DNA of 50,796 nucleotides from contig JAPLJZ010000159.1 in the NCBI GenBank assembly GCA_026388335.1, forward strand, positions 1 to 50,796, written 5' to 3'. This document shows, in pieces, positions 32,241-39,348 of this stretch (position 1 is the stretch's first letter; every line of letters starts with the position of its first letter). The position numbers and the translations under genes are program-made. Source of the stretch: Deltaproteobacteria bacterium (GTDB lineage Bacteria; Desulfobacterota; Syntrophia; Syntrophales; UBA8958). The notes under the pieces are model-generated. The model was not told the DNA's origin and ran no database searches. It was given only the letters and a program-made list of their open reading frames with translations.

Positions 32241-32302
32241 TCCGAAGCCGGAATCCAGTATTTTCAAGATGTTCTGGACCATGGCTTTCGTCGGGGTGAC
32301 GG
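32241..32302. repeat. Degenerate REP-like pair
   Basis: GAAGCCGGAATCCAG and, 25 bases on, TTCTGGACCATGGCTTTCGTCGGGGTGACG keep the recognisable ends of the genome's REP palindrome (CGAAAGCCGGGGTCCAG and its complement) facing each other. Stems are imperfect, so this is an old copy. Confidence 0.4.
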
Positions 32303-32387
32303 TGTGTGAGACTATTTGCACGCGCGTCAAAAATCTCATCTGATAAATACAAATTGGTGATAAAAAGTGTTTGCCTGAAAACAGCAA

Positions 32388-33188
32388 TTATTCAATGGTC
32401 TCAGCACGTACCGGTAGAGCCCTCCAGCAACCGGAGTCGAAGCTGGTCGGGGGTGTCCAAAACCTGGCGCTAGCGGAAATGGCAGTTTGTGATAAGGAAA
32501 TATCTTTGCGTCCGTAGTCAGAGGGCCAGGGGCAACATTTGGTAATTTTTATTAAAGCAGTAACAATATTTTTGTTTGAGTCAAACAACCTTGCCAGTTC
32601 AGCCTGCGTCGGCATCCGCCAGTCCGTGTACCCGCCTCCCCGATAATTCTTGCAATATTTCCCGGCGCCATAGTCTTCAACATCTTTCCCGTTGTCCTTC
32701 GCCGCCCACATCAGTCCACTTCCCGTGTCCAGGACCGTCTCGTTGTCATAGGCGATGAAACGACCGTCCCTGGCGACCTCCCTCAAGGATGTGGAGAGAG
32801 AGAGGGGCTTCACCATGGCAAGCTGCTTCTTGTTATCCGCCAACTTACCGCGCTCCGCTTCCAGCTTTTTCCGTTCGGTTTGCAGGGCCTCTATCCCCTC
32901 TAATTCCTGACGTTCGCCCTCCAGCTCCTGCTTCTCTCGTTCCAGAGCATCCTTCTGCCGCATCAACTCTTCAGAGTTCGGTTTCGGCCCCGATTTCTTC
33001 GCATCGGAAGGGGCATTAGCAGTGAGTGGCTTCGCCATGGCAAGCCGCTTTTTTCTATCCGCCAACTTACCGCGCTCCGCTTCCAGCTTTTTCCGTTCGG
33101 TTTGCAGGGCCTCTATCCCCTCTAATTCCTGACGTTCGCCCTCCAGCTCCTGCTTCTCTCGTTCCAGAGCATCCTTCTGCCGCATCAA
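32388..33188 (-). pseudogene. Coiled-coil and DUF1566 (Lcl C-terminal) part of the caspase-like gene, separated by frameshift
   Basis: This frame continues the caspase gene upstream of it. It holds two copies of a charged module (ALEREKQELEGERQELEGIE, then ALQTERKKLEAERGKLAD) that should form a coiled coil, followed by VLDTGSGLMWAAKDNGKDVE, YCKNYRGGGYTDWRMPTQAE and a terminal CWRALPVR, which is a DUF1566 domain, an Lcl-type C-terminal module found in secreted proteins. There is no credible start of its own (the first Met lies within the repeat) and no ribosome site. Removing one copy of the 32-bp duplication would join both frames into one 581-residue protein: signal/anchor, caspase, coiled coil, DUF1566. 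Confidence 0.75.
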
Positions 33189-33280
33189 CTCTTCAGCAGA
33201 GCATCCTTCTGCCGCATCAACTCTTCAGAGTTCGGTTTCGGCCTCGATTTCTTCGCATCGGAAGAGGTATTGGCAGTGGA
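32807..33280 (-). repeat. 222-bp in-frame tandem repeat inside the caspase-like gene
   Basis: Two full units with a 222-base (74-codon) period and a partial third unit at the caspase side; for example CCATGGCAAGC occurs at 32813 and 33035. Each unit encodes a Glu/Lys/Arg/Gln-rich helix and a Pro/Lys linker (SDAKKSGPKPNSEEL). Near-identity of the copies points to recent expansion or ongoing conversion. Confidence 0.85.
33165..33228 (-). repeat. Perfect 32-bp tandem duplication causing a frameshift
   Basis: 33165-33196 and 33197-33228 are identical (unit begins CAGAGCATCC and ends CTCTTCAG). As 32 is not a multiple of three, it shifts the frame: the caspase frame ends LMRQKDALLKS and stop, while the next frame resumes at MRQKDALEREKQ. 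Loss of one copy would restore a single gene of exactly 582 codons. Confidence 0.9.
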
Positions 33281-34165
33281 AGAAGGGGTAATCGCGGCCA
33301 CGAAGACAAACCCACCCCCCTGGTCCCCCGCGTCCCTAACGGGGCGGCACAGCGGCTGCTGCTCCGAATTGTTGGCAATGATCGGCGCGATTCGGGAGTA
33401 GATCTCCTGGGTAGTGACATAGGGATTCTCGTTTTTTTTCAGAGCCTTAATCAACTGGTAGGCGAAGATACTGTGGCCCTCTGATCCGCTGTCGGACACC
33501 GGCGTCTTGTTACCCGAGGTCATCCCCCAACGGCTCTTTTCGTTATACAGATTCAAGTAATACCGGTCCTCGATGAGGGACGGCATTGACCGGGCTTCGC
33601 CGAACAGGGTACCGGAATAACAAGAGTCAGATATCAGCAGGATATGCCTGGCCTTCATGCTCCGCATGACTTTCTGAATAACCGTATTGTCAAGATAGGT
33701 CGAGGAGTCCCCACCTGTCGCGTCTACCGGGACCCACCATCCGTCGTTCAGGACCTGGTCAATCTCACCATGGCCGGCGTAGTAGATCAAGACGCTTTCA
33801 TCGGGCGTAGTGTTCACCGTCAAATCTCGCAACGTCTGAATAATCGCCCTCCTTGTCGCCTGCCGATCCAGCAAGAGGGTAACTTTGAAGCCGTACATGC
33901 TTTTAAGGAGATTCGCCAATTCTTTGGCGTCATTGACGGCGGTTTTAAGGGCGGGGATTTTCGTATCCTGGTAGTCGTCGATGCCGATCACCAGGGCTCT
34001 GTATTGCCCAAGCTTCCCACTTTTGTGATTCAGATCCTCTTTTTTCATAATCTCCACGCCGCGTGCAGCCTGGATCTCATATGGGAGCAAAAGGAAACCG
34101 ATAAAGGCGAGGCAGGTTATCGTGAATTTGAACCATAAAATCTTTGATAAGCAGCTCATTCTCAT
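33185..34165 (-). CDS. Membrane-anchored caspase-like (peptidase C14) protein, truncated by frameshift
   Basis: 326 residues as it stands. An N-terminal hydrophobic segment (FTITCLAFIGFLLLPYEIQA) anchors or exports it. The caspase fold is clear: YRALVIGIDDYQDTKIPALK, VNDAKELANLL, catalytic His in VLIYYAGHGEID and catalytic Cys in HILLISDSCYSGTLF; GHSIFAYQLIKALKKNE and VTTQEIYSRI follow. Such caspase homologues are cysteine endopeptidases with Arg/Lys or Asp preference; the target is unknown. The last residues leave the natural frame at the 32-bp duplication, so the coiled-coil and DUF1566 parts are not made, though the catalytic domain is complete. Start is supported by AAAGGTGGA. SfsA-like fragments flank the gene on both sides. 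Confidence 0.85.
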   Translation of the reverse strand: MRMSCLSKILWFKFTITCLAFIGFLLLPYEIQAARGVEIMKKEDLNHKSGKLGQYRALVIGIDDYQDTKIPALKTAVNDAKELANLLKSMYGFKVTLLLDRQATRRAIIQTLRDLTVNTTPDESVLIYYAGHGEIDQVLNDGWWVPVDATGGDSSTYLDNTVIQKVMRSMKARHILLISDSCYSGTLFGEARSMPSLIEDRYYLNLYNEKSRWGMTSGNKTPVSDSGSEGHSIFAYQLIKALKKNENPYVTTQEIYSRIAPIIANNSEQQPLCRPVRDAGDQGGGFVFVAAITPSSTANTSSDAKKSRPKPNSEELMRQKDALLKS

Positions 34166-34187
34166 TCCACCTTTATGATGTTCCGAA

Positions 34188-34421
34188 TCATGGCACCGCC
34201 CTCTTTATTTTTAAAGGATTCACACTTATCATAAAAGCAGGGTTAACGCCAAAATAATTGTGCAATAGTTCGATGACAAAGCGGTTGAGACGGCGGATAA
34301 GCCGGCCTGGAATTAATTCGGGGAAGAGGGGCTGAAGGAAAAGATTTGTGGGGACGGAAGTGTTCATAGTTTCAATAAGAGGTAGATCTATGATATGGAT
34401 GTCCGATAAAGCTTCGATCAT
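34188..34421 (-). pseudogene. SfsA-like N-terminal fragment, copy 2
   Basis: A short minus-strand frame contains NLFLQPLFPELIPGRLIRRL and continues NRFVIELLHN. PGRLIRRLNRF is a good match to the start of SfsA; after that the frame runs into unrelated residues and stops, so no full SfsA exists here. The core (34269-34356) is the second copy of the repeat at 31944-32031. It fills most of the 314-bp gap between the caspase gene and rlmI; I see nothing else there. Confidence 0.5.
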
Positions 34422-34479
34422 TCTTGACGCTATACGAGAATCTTTGCAACACCACTTTTTATAAAAACAGGAGATCTCT

Positions 34480-35667
34480 GTGACTGACTATCCGCAATTA
34501 GTGCTGAAGGAGGGCCGTGAAAGGTCTCTCGTCGGGGGCCACCCCTGGCTTTTTTCCGGGGCCGTGGCGAAAATAAAGGGCCGTCCTGAGCCGGGAGAGA
34601 TAGTGCTGGCGACAACGACGGAGGGGCAACCTCTGGCCCTTGGCTTCTACAATACCCAATCCGACATTGCCTTCCGGATGCTGACCAGGGACGTCGCCGT
34701 GACGGTCGATCAGGAATTCTGGCAACGTCAGTTCCGTAATGCGGCCGCCCTGAGAAATAGAATCCTGGCGTCAGATACGACGGCCTTGCGACTGGTCAAC
34801 GCCGAAGGAGACGGGATGCCCGGCCTAGTGGTGGACCGCTATGGAGATTATCTCGTCATGGTCATAAGCACCATGGGTATGGAAAGGCGCCGGGATACAG
34901 TGATCGAAGCCCTGGTGGGGGAGTACCGGTCCCTTGGCATTTTGGAACGGAGCGATGGTCCGGCGCGGCGAATGGAGGGACTTACGGATCGCACCGGCTG
35001 GGTTTGGGGGGAGGAGGCCCCGGAACGCATTTCTATCCGGGAAAATGGCCTCGCTTTTGAGGTGGACATCCGTACCGGCCAGAAAACGGGCTTCTTTCTC
35101 GATCAACGGGACAATCGCAGGCAGATCGGATCGCTCAGCAATGGGTTGTCGGTCCTGAACTGTTTTTCCTACACCGGGGCCTTTTCAGTTTACGCCGCCC
35201 GGGGCGGGGCGAAACGGGTGGTTTCGGTCGATTCTTCGGAACCGGCTAACGAAGCTGCGCGGCATCATTTGGAGATGAACGGTTTTCCCGCGGAGGCCCA
35301 TCCGGTCCTGCGGGGGGATGTCTTCCAGTATCTGCGGAAAACGGAAGAGTCCTTCGATCTGATTATCCTGGACCCCCCCGCCTTTGCGAAAAGCCGCCGG
35401 GAGGTTCAGCACGCCGCCCGGGGATACAAGGACATCAACCTTCAGGCCTTCCGGCGCCTGGCGACCGGAGGAATGTTAGCGACCTTCTCCTGTTCCAACG
35501 CCATCGATGAAGCCCTTTTTGAAAAGATCGTCCTCGGCGCCGCCCGGGATGCGGGCAAGACCTTACGGCTGCTGAAGAAACTTGCGGCTGCCCCGGATCA
35601 TCCGACAAGCCTTGCCCACAGCGAGGGGCGCTACCTGAAGGGCCTGCTGGTGAGCGCATTGCCATGA
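34480..35667 (+). CDS. rlmI: Class I SAM-dependent rRNA methyltransferase, RlmI-like (PUA plus methyltransferase)
   Basis: 395 residues from a GTG preceded by ACAGGAGATCTCT. The N-terminal PUA domain (LVLKEGRERSLVGGHPWLFSGA) is followed by an RlmI-type domain (LVNAEGDGMPGLVVDRYGDY) and the methyltransferase: KTGFFLDQRDNR, VLNCFSYTGAFSVYAARGGA (SAM site), VDSSEPA, LIILDPPAFAKS and LATFSCSNAID with the catalytic Cys. This order matches RlmI, which makes m5C1962 in 23S rRNA; the exact target base is inferred from the family. The next gene overlaps its stop by four bases. Confidence 0.9.
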   Translation: MTDYPQLVLKEGRERSLVGGHPWLFSGAVAKIKGRPEPGEIVLATTTEGQPLALGFYNTQSDIAFRMLTRDVAVTVDQEFWQRQFRNAAALRNRILASDTTALRLVNAEGDGMPGLVVDRYGDYLVMVISTMGMERRRDTVIEALVGEYRSLGILERSDGPARRMEGLTDRTGWVWGEEAPERISIRENGLAFEVDIRTGQKTGFFLDQRDNRRQIGSLSNGLSVLNCFSYTGAFSVYAARGGAKRVVSVDSSEPANEAARHHLEMNGFPAEAHPVLRGDVFQYLRKTEESFDLIILDPPAFAKSRREVQHAARGYKDINLQAFRRLATGGMLATFSCSNAIDEALFEKIVLGAARDAGKTLRLLKKLAAAPDHPTSLAHSEGRYLKGLLVSALP

Positions 35668-36464
35668 GGGGGCGAAGAACCTTTCAACTCATTGTCCTGG
35701 GTCTCCTCTGTCTCTTCCTGGGAGTGGGATGCTCGAGCCGGAAGGCCTACACCCCCCCGTACAAGGCCAAGCCGGCGCAGGTTAAGAAAGCGCGGCCGGC
35801 AAAAGTTAAAAAAGCCCTGCCCCGGATGGGCTATACCATTCAGGCGGGCGCCTTTTCCCAGCCGGAAAACGCCGCCCGCTTAACCGAAGTCCTGAAAGAC
35901 AAAGGTCTGGATGCCACCTATTTTGCTGCCAAAACAGGACTATACAAGGTTCGGATCGGAAATTTTGCCGCCCGGGAAAGCGCCCTCAATCAGGCGGAAG
36001 CCCTGAAAATATTAGAGATTATTGACGAATATTATATAGTTGCCCCGGAGGAGTATGCGGTCTCCAAAGTCGAGACGCTGGGGGATGATTACCTCCGCAA
36101 TGAGATTGTCAAAGCGGCGCGGAGCTTCCTTGGAGTTCCCTATCTGTGGGGGGGGACCTCCCCGGATGCGGGCTTCGATTGCAGCGGGCTGACCATGACG
36201 GTCTATCAGCTAAGCGGCATCGATCTGCCCCGGACATCGGGGGAGCAATTCGGAACGGGAGAGGATGTGGATAAAGATGATCTGCTCAAGGGTGACCTTG
36301 TCTTTTTTGCCACGGGGAAGGGAAGCAAGGTTTCCCATGTCGGGGTCTATATCGGCGACGGCCGTTTTATCCACGCTCCGGGAAAAGGCAAAAAGATCCG
36401 TATAGATTCTCTGTCTAATGCCTATTATCAGAAACACTACCTGGGAGGGCATACTTATATTTGA
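35664..36464 (+). CDS. SPOR and NlpC/P60 domain lipoprotein (cell-wall endopeptidase)
   Basis: 266 residues. Lipoprotein signal FQLIVLGLLCLFLGVGCSS, a basic Lys/Pro/Ala spacer, then a SPOR domain (YTIQAGAFSQPENAARLTEV ... YKVRIGNFAARE) that binds denuded septal peptidoglycan. The C-terminal NlpC/P60 domain has the triad Cys in GFDCSGLTMTVYQ, His in KVSHVGVYIGDGRF and His in FIHAPGKGK. It should cut stem peptides (D-Glu to diaminopimelate) at division sites. Its ATG overlaps the rlmI stop (ATGA), so the two are coupled. Confidence 0.88.
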   Translation: MRGRRTFQLIVLGLLCLFLGVGCSSRKAYTPPYKAKPAQVKKARPAKVKKALPRMGYTIQAGAFSQPENAARLTEVLKDKGLDATYFAAKTGLYKVRIGNFAARESALNQAEALKILEIIDEYYIVAPEEYAVSKVETLGDDYLRNEIVKAARSFLGVPYLWGGTSPDAGFDCSGLTMTVYQLSGIDLPRTSGEQFGTGEDVDKDDLLKGDLVFFATGKGSKVSHVGVYIGDGRFIHAPGKGKKIRIDSLSNAYYQKHYLGGHTYI

Positions 36465-36507
36465 TAAGCTCGCAAAGAGTTGATCGGTAACAGCCGCCAC
36501 AAAAGAT

Positions 36508-36537
36508 TTGACATAAAAAGCAATTTCCATCATACGG
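36508..36537 (+). promoter_or_regulatory. Possible sigma-70 promoter of the sufC-sufB pair
   Basis: A perfect -35 TTGACA (36508-36513) lies 17-18 bases before CATACGG, a weak -10. It sits about 55 bases upstream of the sufC start, after the preceding gene ended. The strong ribosome site GAGGAGGTGTGATTA follows. Confidence 0.4.
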
Positions 36538-36591
36538 ATACCGATTTGAAATCTATTTCCATCTCACATGCATCACGAGGAGGTGTGATTA

Positions 36592-37323
36592 ATGCTTGAA
36601 CTTAAGGATCTCTATTTTTCCGTGTCCGGCCGGGATATCATCGACGGGATGAGTTATACCTTTGAAAAGGGTAAATTCTACAGTATCACCGGCCCTAACG
36701 GAAGCGGCAAGACGACCCTGGCCAAACTCATCATGGGTATCAACCCGGTAAGTTCAGGGTCGATCAGTTTTCAGGGGAAAGAGATTTCCTCCTTATCCAT
36801 CACGGAGCGGGCCCGGGAAGGAATTGCATATAGTTTTCAACAGCCTGCCCGTTTCAAGGGCATCACCTTCCGGGACCTCCTGGCCATAGCGGCGGGAACG
36901 GACGACGAGGCGATGCTTCTGGCTCTACTGCGGCGGGTAGGTATCTGTTCCCTTTCCTTTCTCGATAACCCCGTGGATGCAAAACTTTCCGGGGGAGAAA
37001 TCAAGAAGATCGAATTAGCAACAACTATTGCCCGGAATCCCAAGCTCGCCATCTATGACGAACCCGATACGGGCATCGACCTGTGGACGATTCAGCCGAT
37101 GGTCAGGCTCCTCAAGCGGGAACAACATGAACACGGGACGACGACAGTGGTCGTCAGTCATAACCGGGCCTTTCTGGAGGCGGCGGACATCGTCCTCATG
37201 ATCAGTGAGGGGAAACTGGTTTATAAAGGGGATCTTACAGACGCCCTGCCCATGCTTAATGACCTGAGCGTCTGTAACTATCGGAAATGTGTGGGTGATA
37301 AAGATGTTGGATGCTATCGATAA
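36592..37323 (+). CDS. SufC-like ABC ATPase of a minimal Fe-S assembly system
   Basis: 243 residues. Walker A ITGPNGSGKTTLAKLIMGIN, Q-loop FQQPARFKGITF, signature KLSGGEIKKIELATTIARNP, Walker B KLAIYDEPDTGIDLWTI and the switch VVSHNRAFL are all present. The Q-Q-P-x-x-F-x-G and S-G-G-E-I-K-K wording is typical of SufC and of its two-gene SmsC relatives in anaerobes. It powers cluster assembly on the SufB-type scaffold encoded next; the two genes overlap by 20 bases. The C-terminus ends with CNYRKCVGDKDVGC, three Cys that are not usual in SufC. Confidence 0.87.
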   Translation: MLELKDLYFSVSGRDIIDGMSYTFEKGKFYSITGPNGSGKTTLAKLIMGINPVSSGSISFQGKEISSLSITERAREGIAYSFQQPARFKGITFRDLLAIAAGTDDEAMLLALLRRVGICSLSFLDNPVDAKLSGGEIKKIELATTIARNPKLAIYDEPDTGIDLWTIQPMVRLLKREQHEHGTTTVVVSHNRAFLEAADIVLMISEGKLVYKGDLTDALPMLNDLSVCNYRKCVGDKDVGCYR

Positions 37324-38224
37324 GGATCTGCTGAAGAAGGTTGCGGATCTCGAGGGGCTGCCCAAAGGGGCCTTCAATATTCGAAAGAACGGCAAGCTCC
37401 TGAAACGGGAAGTTTCGGCCAATATCAACATCGAGTCGAACGCCGACGGTTCTGGGATCATTGTTACCATCAAGCCGGGGACCATCAACGAATCCGTCCA
37501 TATCCCCGTTATCCTCAGCCTGGCGGGCCTCTACGACGTCGTTTATAACAATTTTATCATCGGGGAAGGGGCCGACGTGACCATCATCGCCGGTTGCGGC
37601 ATCCACTGCGGCAGCCTGGAACCGGAGGGACACGCGGGGATTCATGAGTTTCGGGTCGGCAAAGGGGCGAAGGTGAAGTATGTGGAAAAACACTATGCAA
37701 CCGGTCCCGGTCGGGGACGGCGCACCCTGAATCCGACGACGAAGGTCTTTCTGGAAGCGGGGGCGGCGGCGGAGATGGAGCTGACCCAGATCGGCGGGGT
37801 GGACGAGGCGAACCGGGCCAATGAGGCGACCCTGGGGCCGGACAGCCTGCTTCTCATTACAGAACGGGTCCTGACGGAAGGAAACCAGAAGGCAGTCTCT
37901 GCCAATACCATCATCCTGGCGGGGGCCGGCAGCCGGGCCAACATGATCTCCCGTTCCGTGATCAAGGGGGACTCGGAGCAGGATTTCTATGCCACGATGG
38001 AGGCCCTGGCCCCCTGCTTCGGTCACATCGAGTGTGACGCCATCATCATGGACAACGGCCGGAATGAGACGGTGCCGTCTCTGAAGGCTCGCCATCCCGA
38101 CGCGGCCCTTACCCATGAAGCTTCCATCGGCAAGATCGCCAGCGACCAGCTCATGAAACTGATGAGTTTGGGGCTGACCTACGACGAGGCCGTCAACCGG
38201 ATTATTCAGGGATTCTTAAAGTAA
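37304..38224 (+). CDS. SufB/SufD-type scaffold of a minimal Fe-S assembly system (SmsB-like)
   Basis: 306 residues, shorter than E. coli SufB (495) and SufD (423) because the long N-terminal region is missing. The beta-helix core is visible: VYNNFIIGEGADVTIIAGCG, IHEFRVGKGAKVKYVEKHYA, TTKVFLEAGAAAEMELTQIG, and the C-terminal SIGKIASDQLMKLMSLGLTYDEAVNRIIQGFL that contacts SufC. With only one scaffold and one ATPase gene this is the ancestral SufBC layout known from archaea and strict anaerobes. Start MLDAID is preferred over GTG/ATG choices a few codons upstream. Conserved Cys in AGCGIHCGS could be cluster ligands. Confidence 0.85.
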   Translation: MLDAIDKDLLKKVADLEGLPKGAFNIRKNGKLLKREVSANINIESNADGSGIIVTIKPGTINESVHIPVILSLAGLYDVVYNNFIIGEGADVTIIAGCGIHCGSLEPEGHAGIHEFRVGKGAKVKYVEKHYATGPGRGRRTLNPTTKVFLEAGAAAEMELTQIGGVDEANRANEATLGPDSLLLITERVLTEGNQKAVSANTIILAGAGSRANMISRSVIKGDSEQDFYATMEALAPCFGHIECDAIIMDNGRNETVPSLKARHPDAALTHEASIGKIASDQLMKLMSLGLTYDEAVNRIIQGFLK

Positions 38225-38259
38225 GACTAATCCTATCGTTATAATTAAAGGAAAATCAT

Positions 38260-39324
38260 ATGAGCATGAAAATTGAAAACCTTATGGTAACCGGTGGCTG
38301 CGGATTCATCGGCAGTAACTTCATCCGTTATCTTCTGGGGCAGAGCGATTTTCAGGGGCGAATCACCAATGTCGATACCCTCACTTATGCCGGGAATCCG
38401 GAAAACCTCAAGGGTGTGGGCAAAACCTGGCCCGGCCGATATATCTTTGTCCGGGCCGACATCTGCGACCTCGCGGTCATGAAAAATATCTTCGCGGAAT
38501 ACGGGATCGACGGGATCTGTCATTTTGCCGCCGAGTCCCACGTGGACCGTTCCATCAAACGGCCCGACAGCTTCATCTTCAGCAACATTATCGGCACTTT
38601 CAATCTTCTTGAAATCGCCCGCGGCCTGGGGGACGCCTTTCAGATATTTCATCATATCAGCACCGATGAAGTCTATGGCAGCCTCGGACCGGAAGGACTG
38701 TTTACCGAAGAGACGCCGTACCGGCCCAACAGTCCCTATTCGGCCTCAAAAGCGGCCTCCGACCACCTGGTTCGGGCCTACCATGAAACCTTCGGCCTGC
38801 CGACGACCCTGTCAAATTGTTCCAATAACTACGGGGCGTATCAGTTTCCGGAAAAACTCATTCCCCTTATGGTCTTGAACGCCCTGGAAGAAAAACCCCT
38901 CCCCATTTACGGCGATGGCAAGAACGTCCGGGACTGGCTCTATGTGACGGATCACTGCGAGGCTATCTGGACGATCATGAAAAAAGGCAAAAGAGGAGAG
39001 ACCTACAACGTCGGCGGCGCCTCGGAGATCGAGAATATCGTTATCGTCAACATGATCCTGGCAATCCTGGACGAAATCCGGCCCCGCGAGAACGGGAAAT
39101 CCCGCCGGGACCTGATCACTTATGTCAAAGACCGCCCCGGGCACGACCGCCGCTACGCCATTGATTTTTCCAAGCTTCAGAAGGCATTAGGATGGCAGCC
39201 CCGGGAGTCTTTTGCCACGGGACTCAGGAAAACGATTGAATGGTATGCAACCAACCGTGACTGGTCCGACCGGGTCCGCTCCGGAGAATACCAGCACTGG
39301 ATCGATGAACAGTACGGAATATAG
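38260..39324 (+). CDS. rfbB: dTDP-glucose 4,6-dehydratase
   Basis: 354 residues. NAD-binding MVTGGCGFIGSNFIRYLL, DTLTYAGNPENL, CHFAAESHVDRSI, STDEVYGSLG with the Thr-Asp-Glu catalytic set, YSASKAASDHLVRAYHETFG with the YxxxK pair, SNNYGAYQFPEKLIP and VKDRPGHDRRYAID are the signature of RfbB/RmlB. It makes dTDP-4-keto-6-deoxyglucose for rhamnose or other deoxysugars. No rmlA, C or D genes are nearby. Start follows TAAAGGAAAATCAT. Confidence 0.94.
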   Translation: MSMKIENLMVTGGCGFIGSNFIRYLLGQSDFQGRITNVDTLTYAGNPENLKGVGKTWPGRYIFVRADICDLAVMKNIFAEYGIDGICHFAAESHVDRSIKRPDSFIFSNIIGTFNLLEIARGLGDAFQIFHHISTDEVYGSLGPEGLFTEETPYRPNSPYSASKAASDHLVRAYHETFGLPTTLSNCSNNYGAYQFPEKLIPLMVLNALEEKPLPIYGDGKNVRDWLYVTDHCEAIWTIMKKGKRGETYNVGGASEIENIVIVNMILAILDEIRPRENGKSRRDLITYVKDRPGHDRRYAIDFSKLQKALGWQPRESFATGLRKTIEWYATNRDWSDRVRSGEYQHWIDEQYGI

Positions 39325-39348
39325 TTTATTACTAATGGAGGTATTTTT

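Noticed and set aside
37256-38116. 286-codon minus-strand frame opposite the SufB-type gene
   Set aside because: Antisense to a clear family member; His/Asp/Arg-rich translation typical of a shadow frame.
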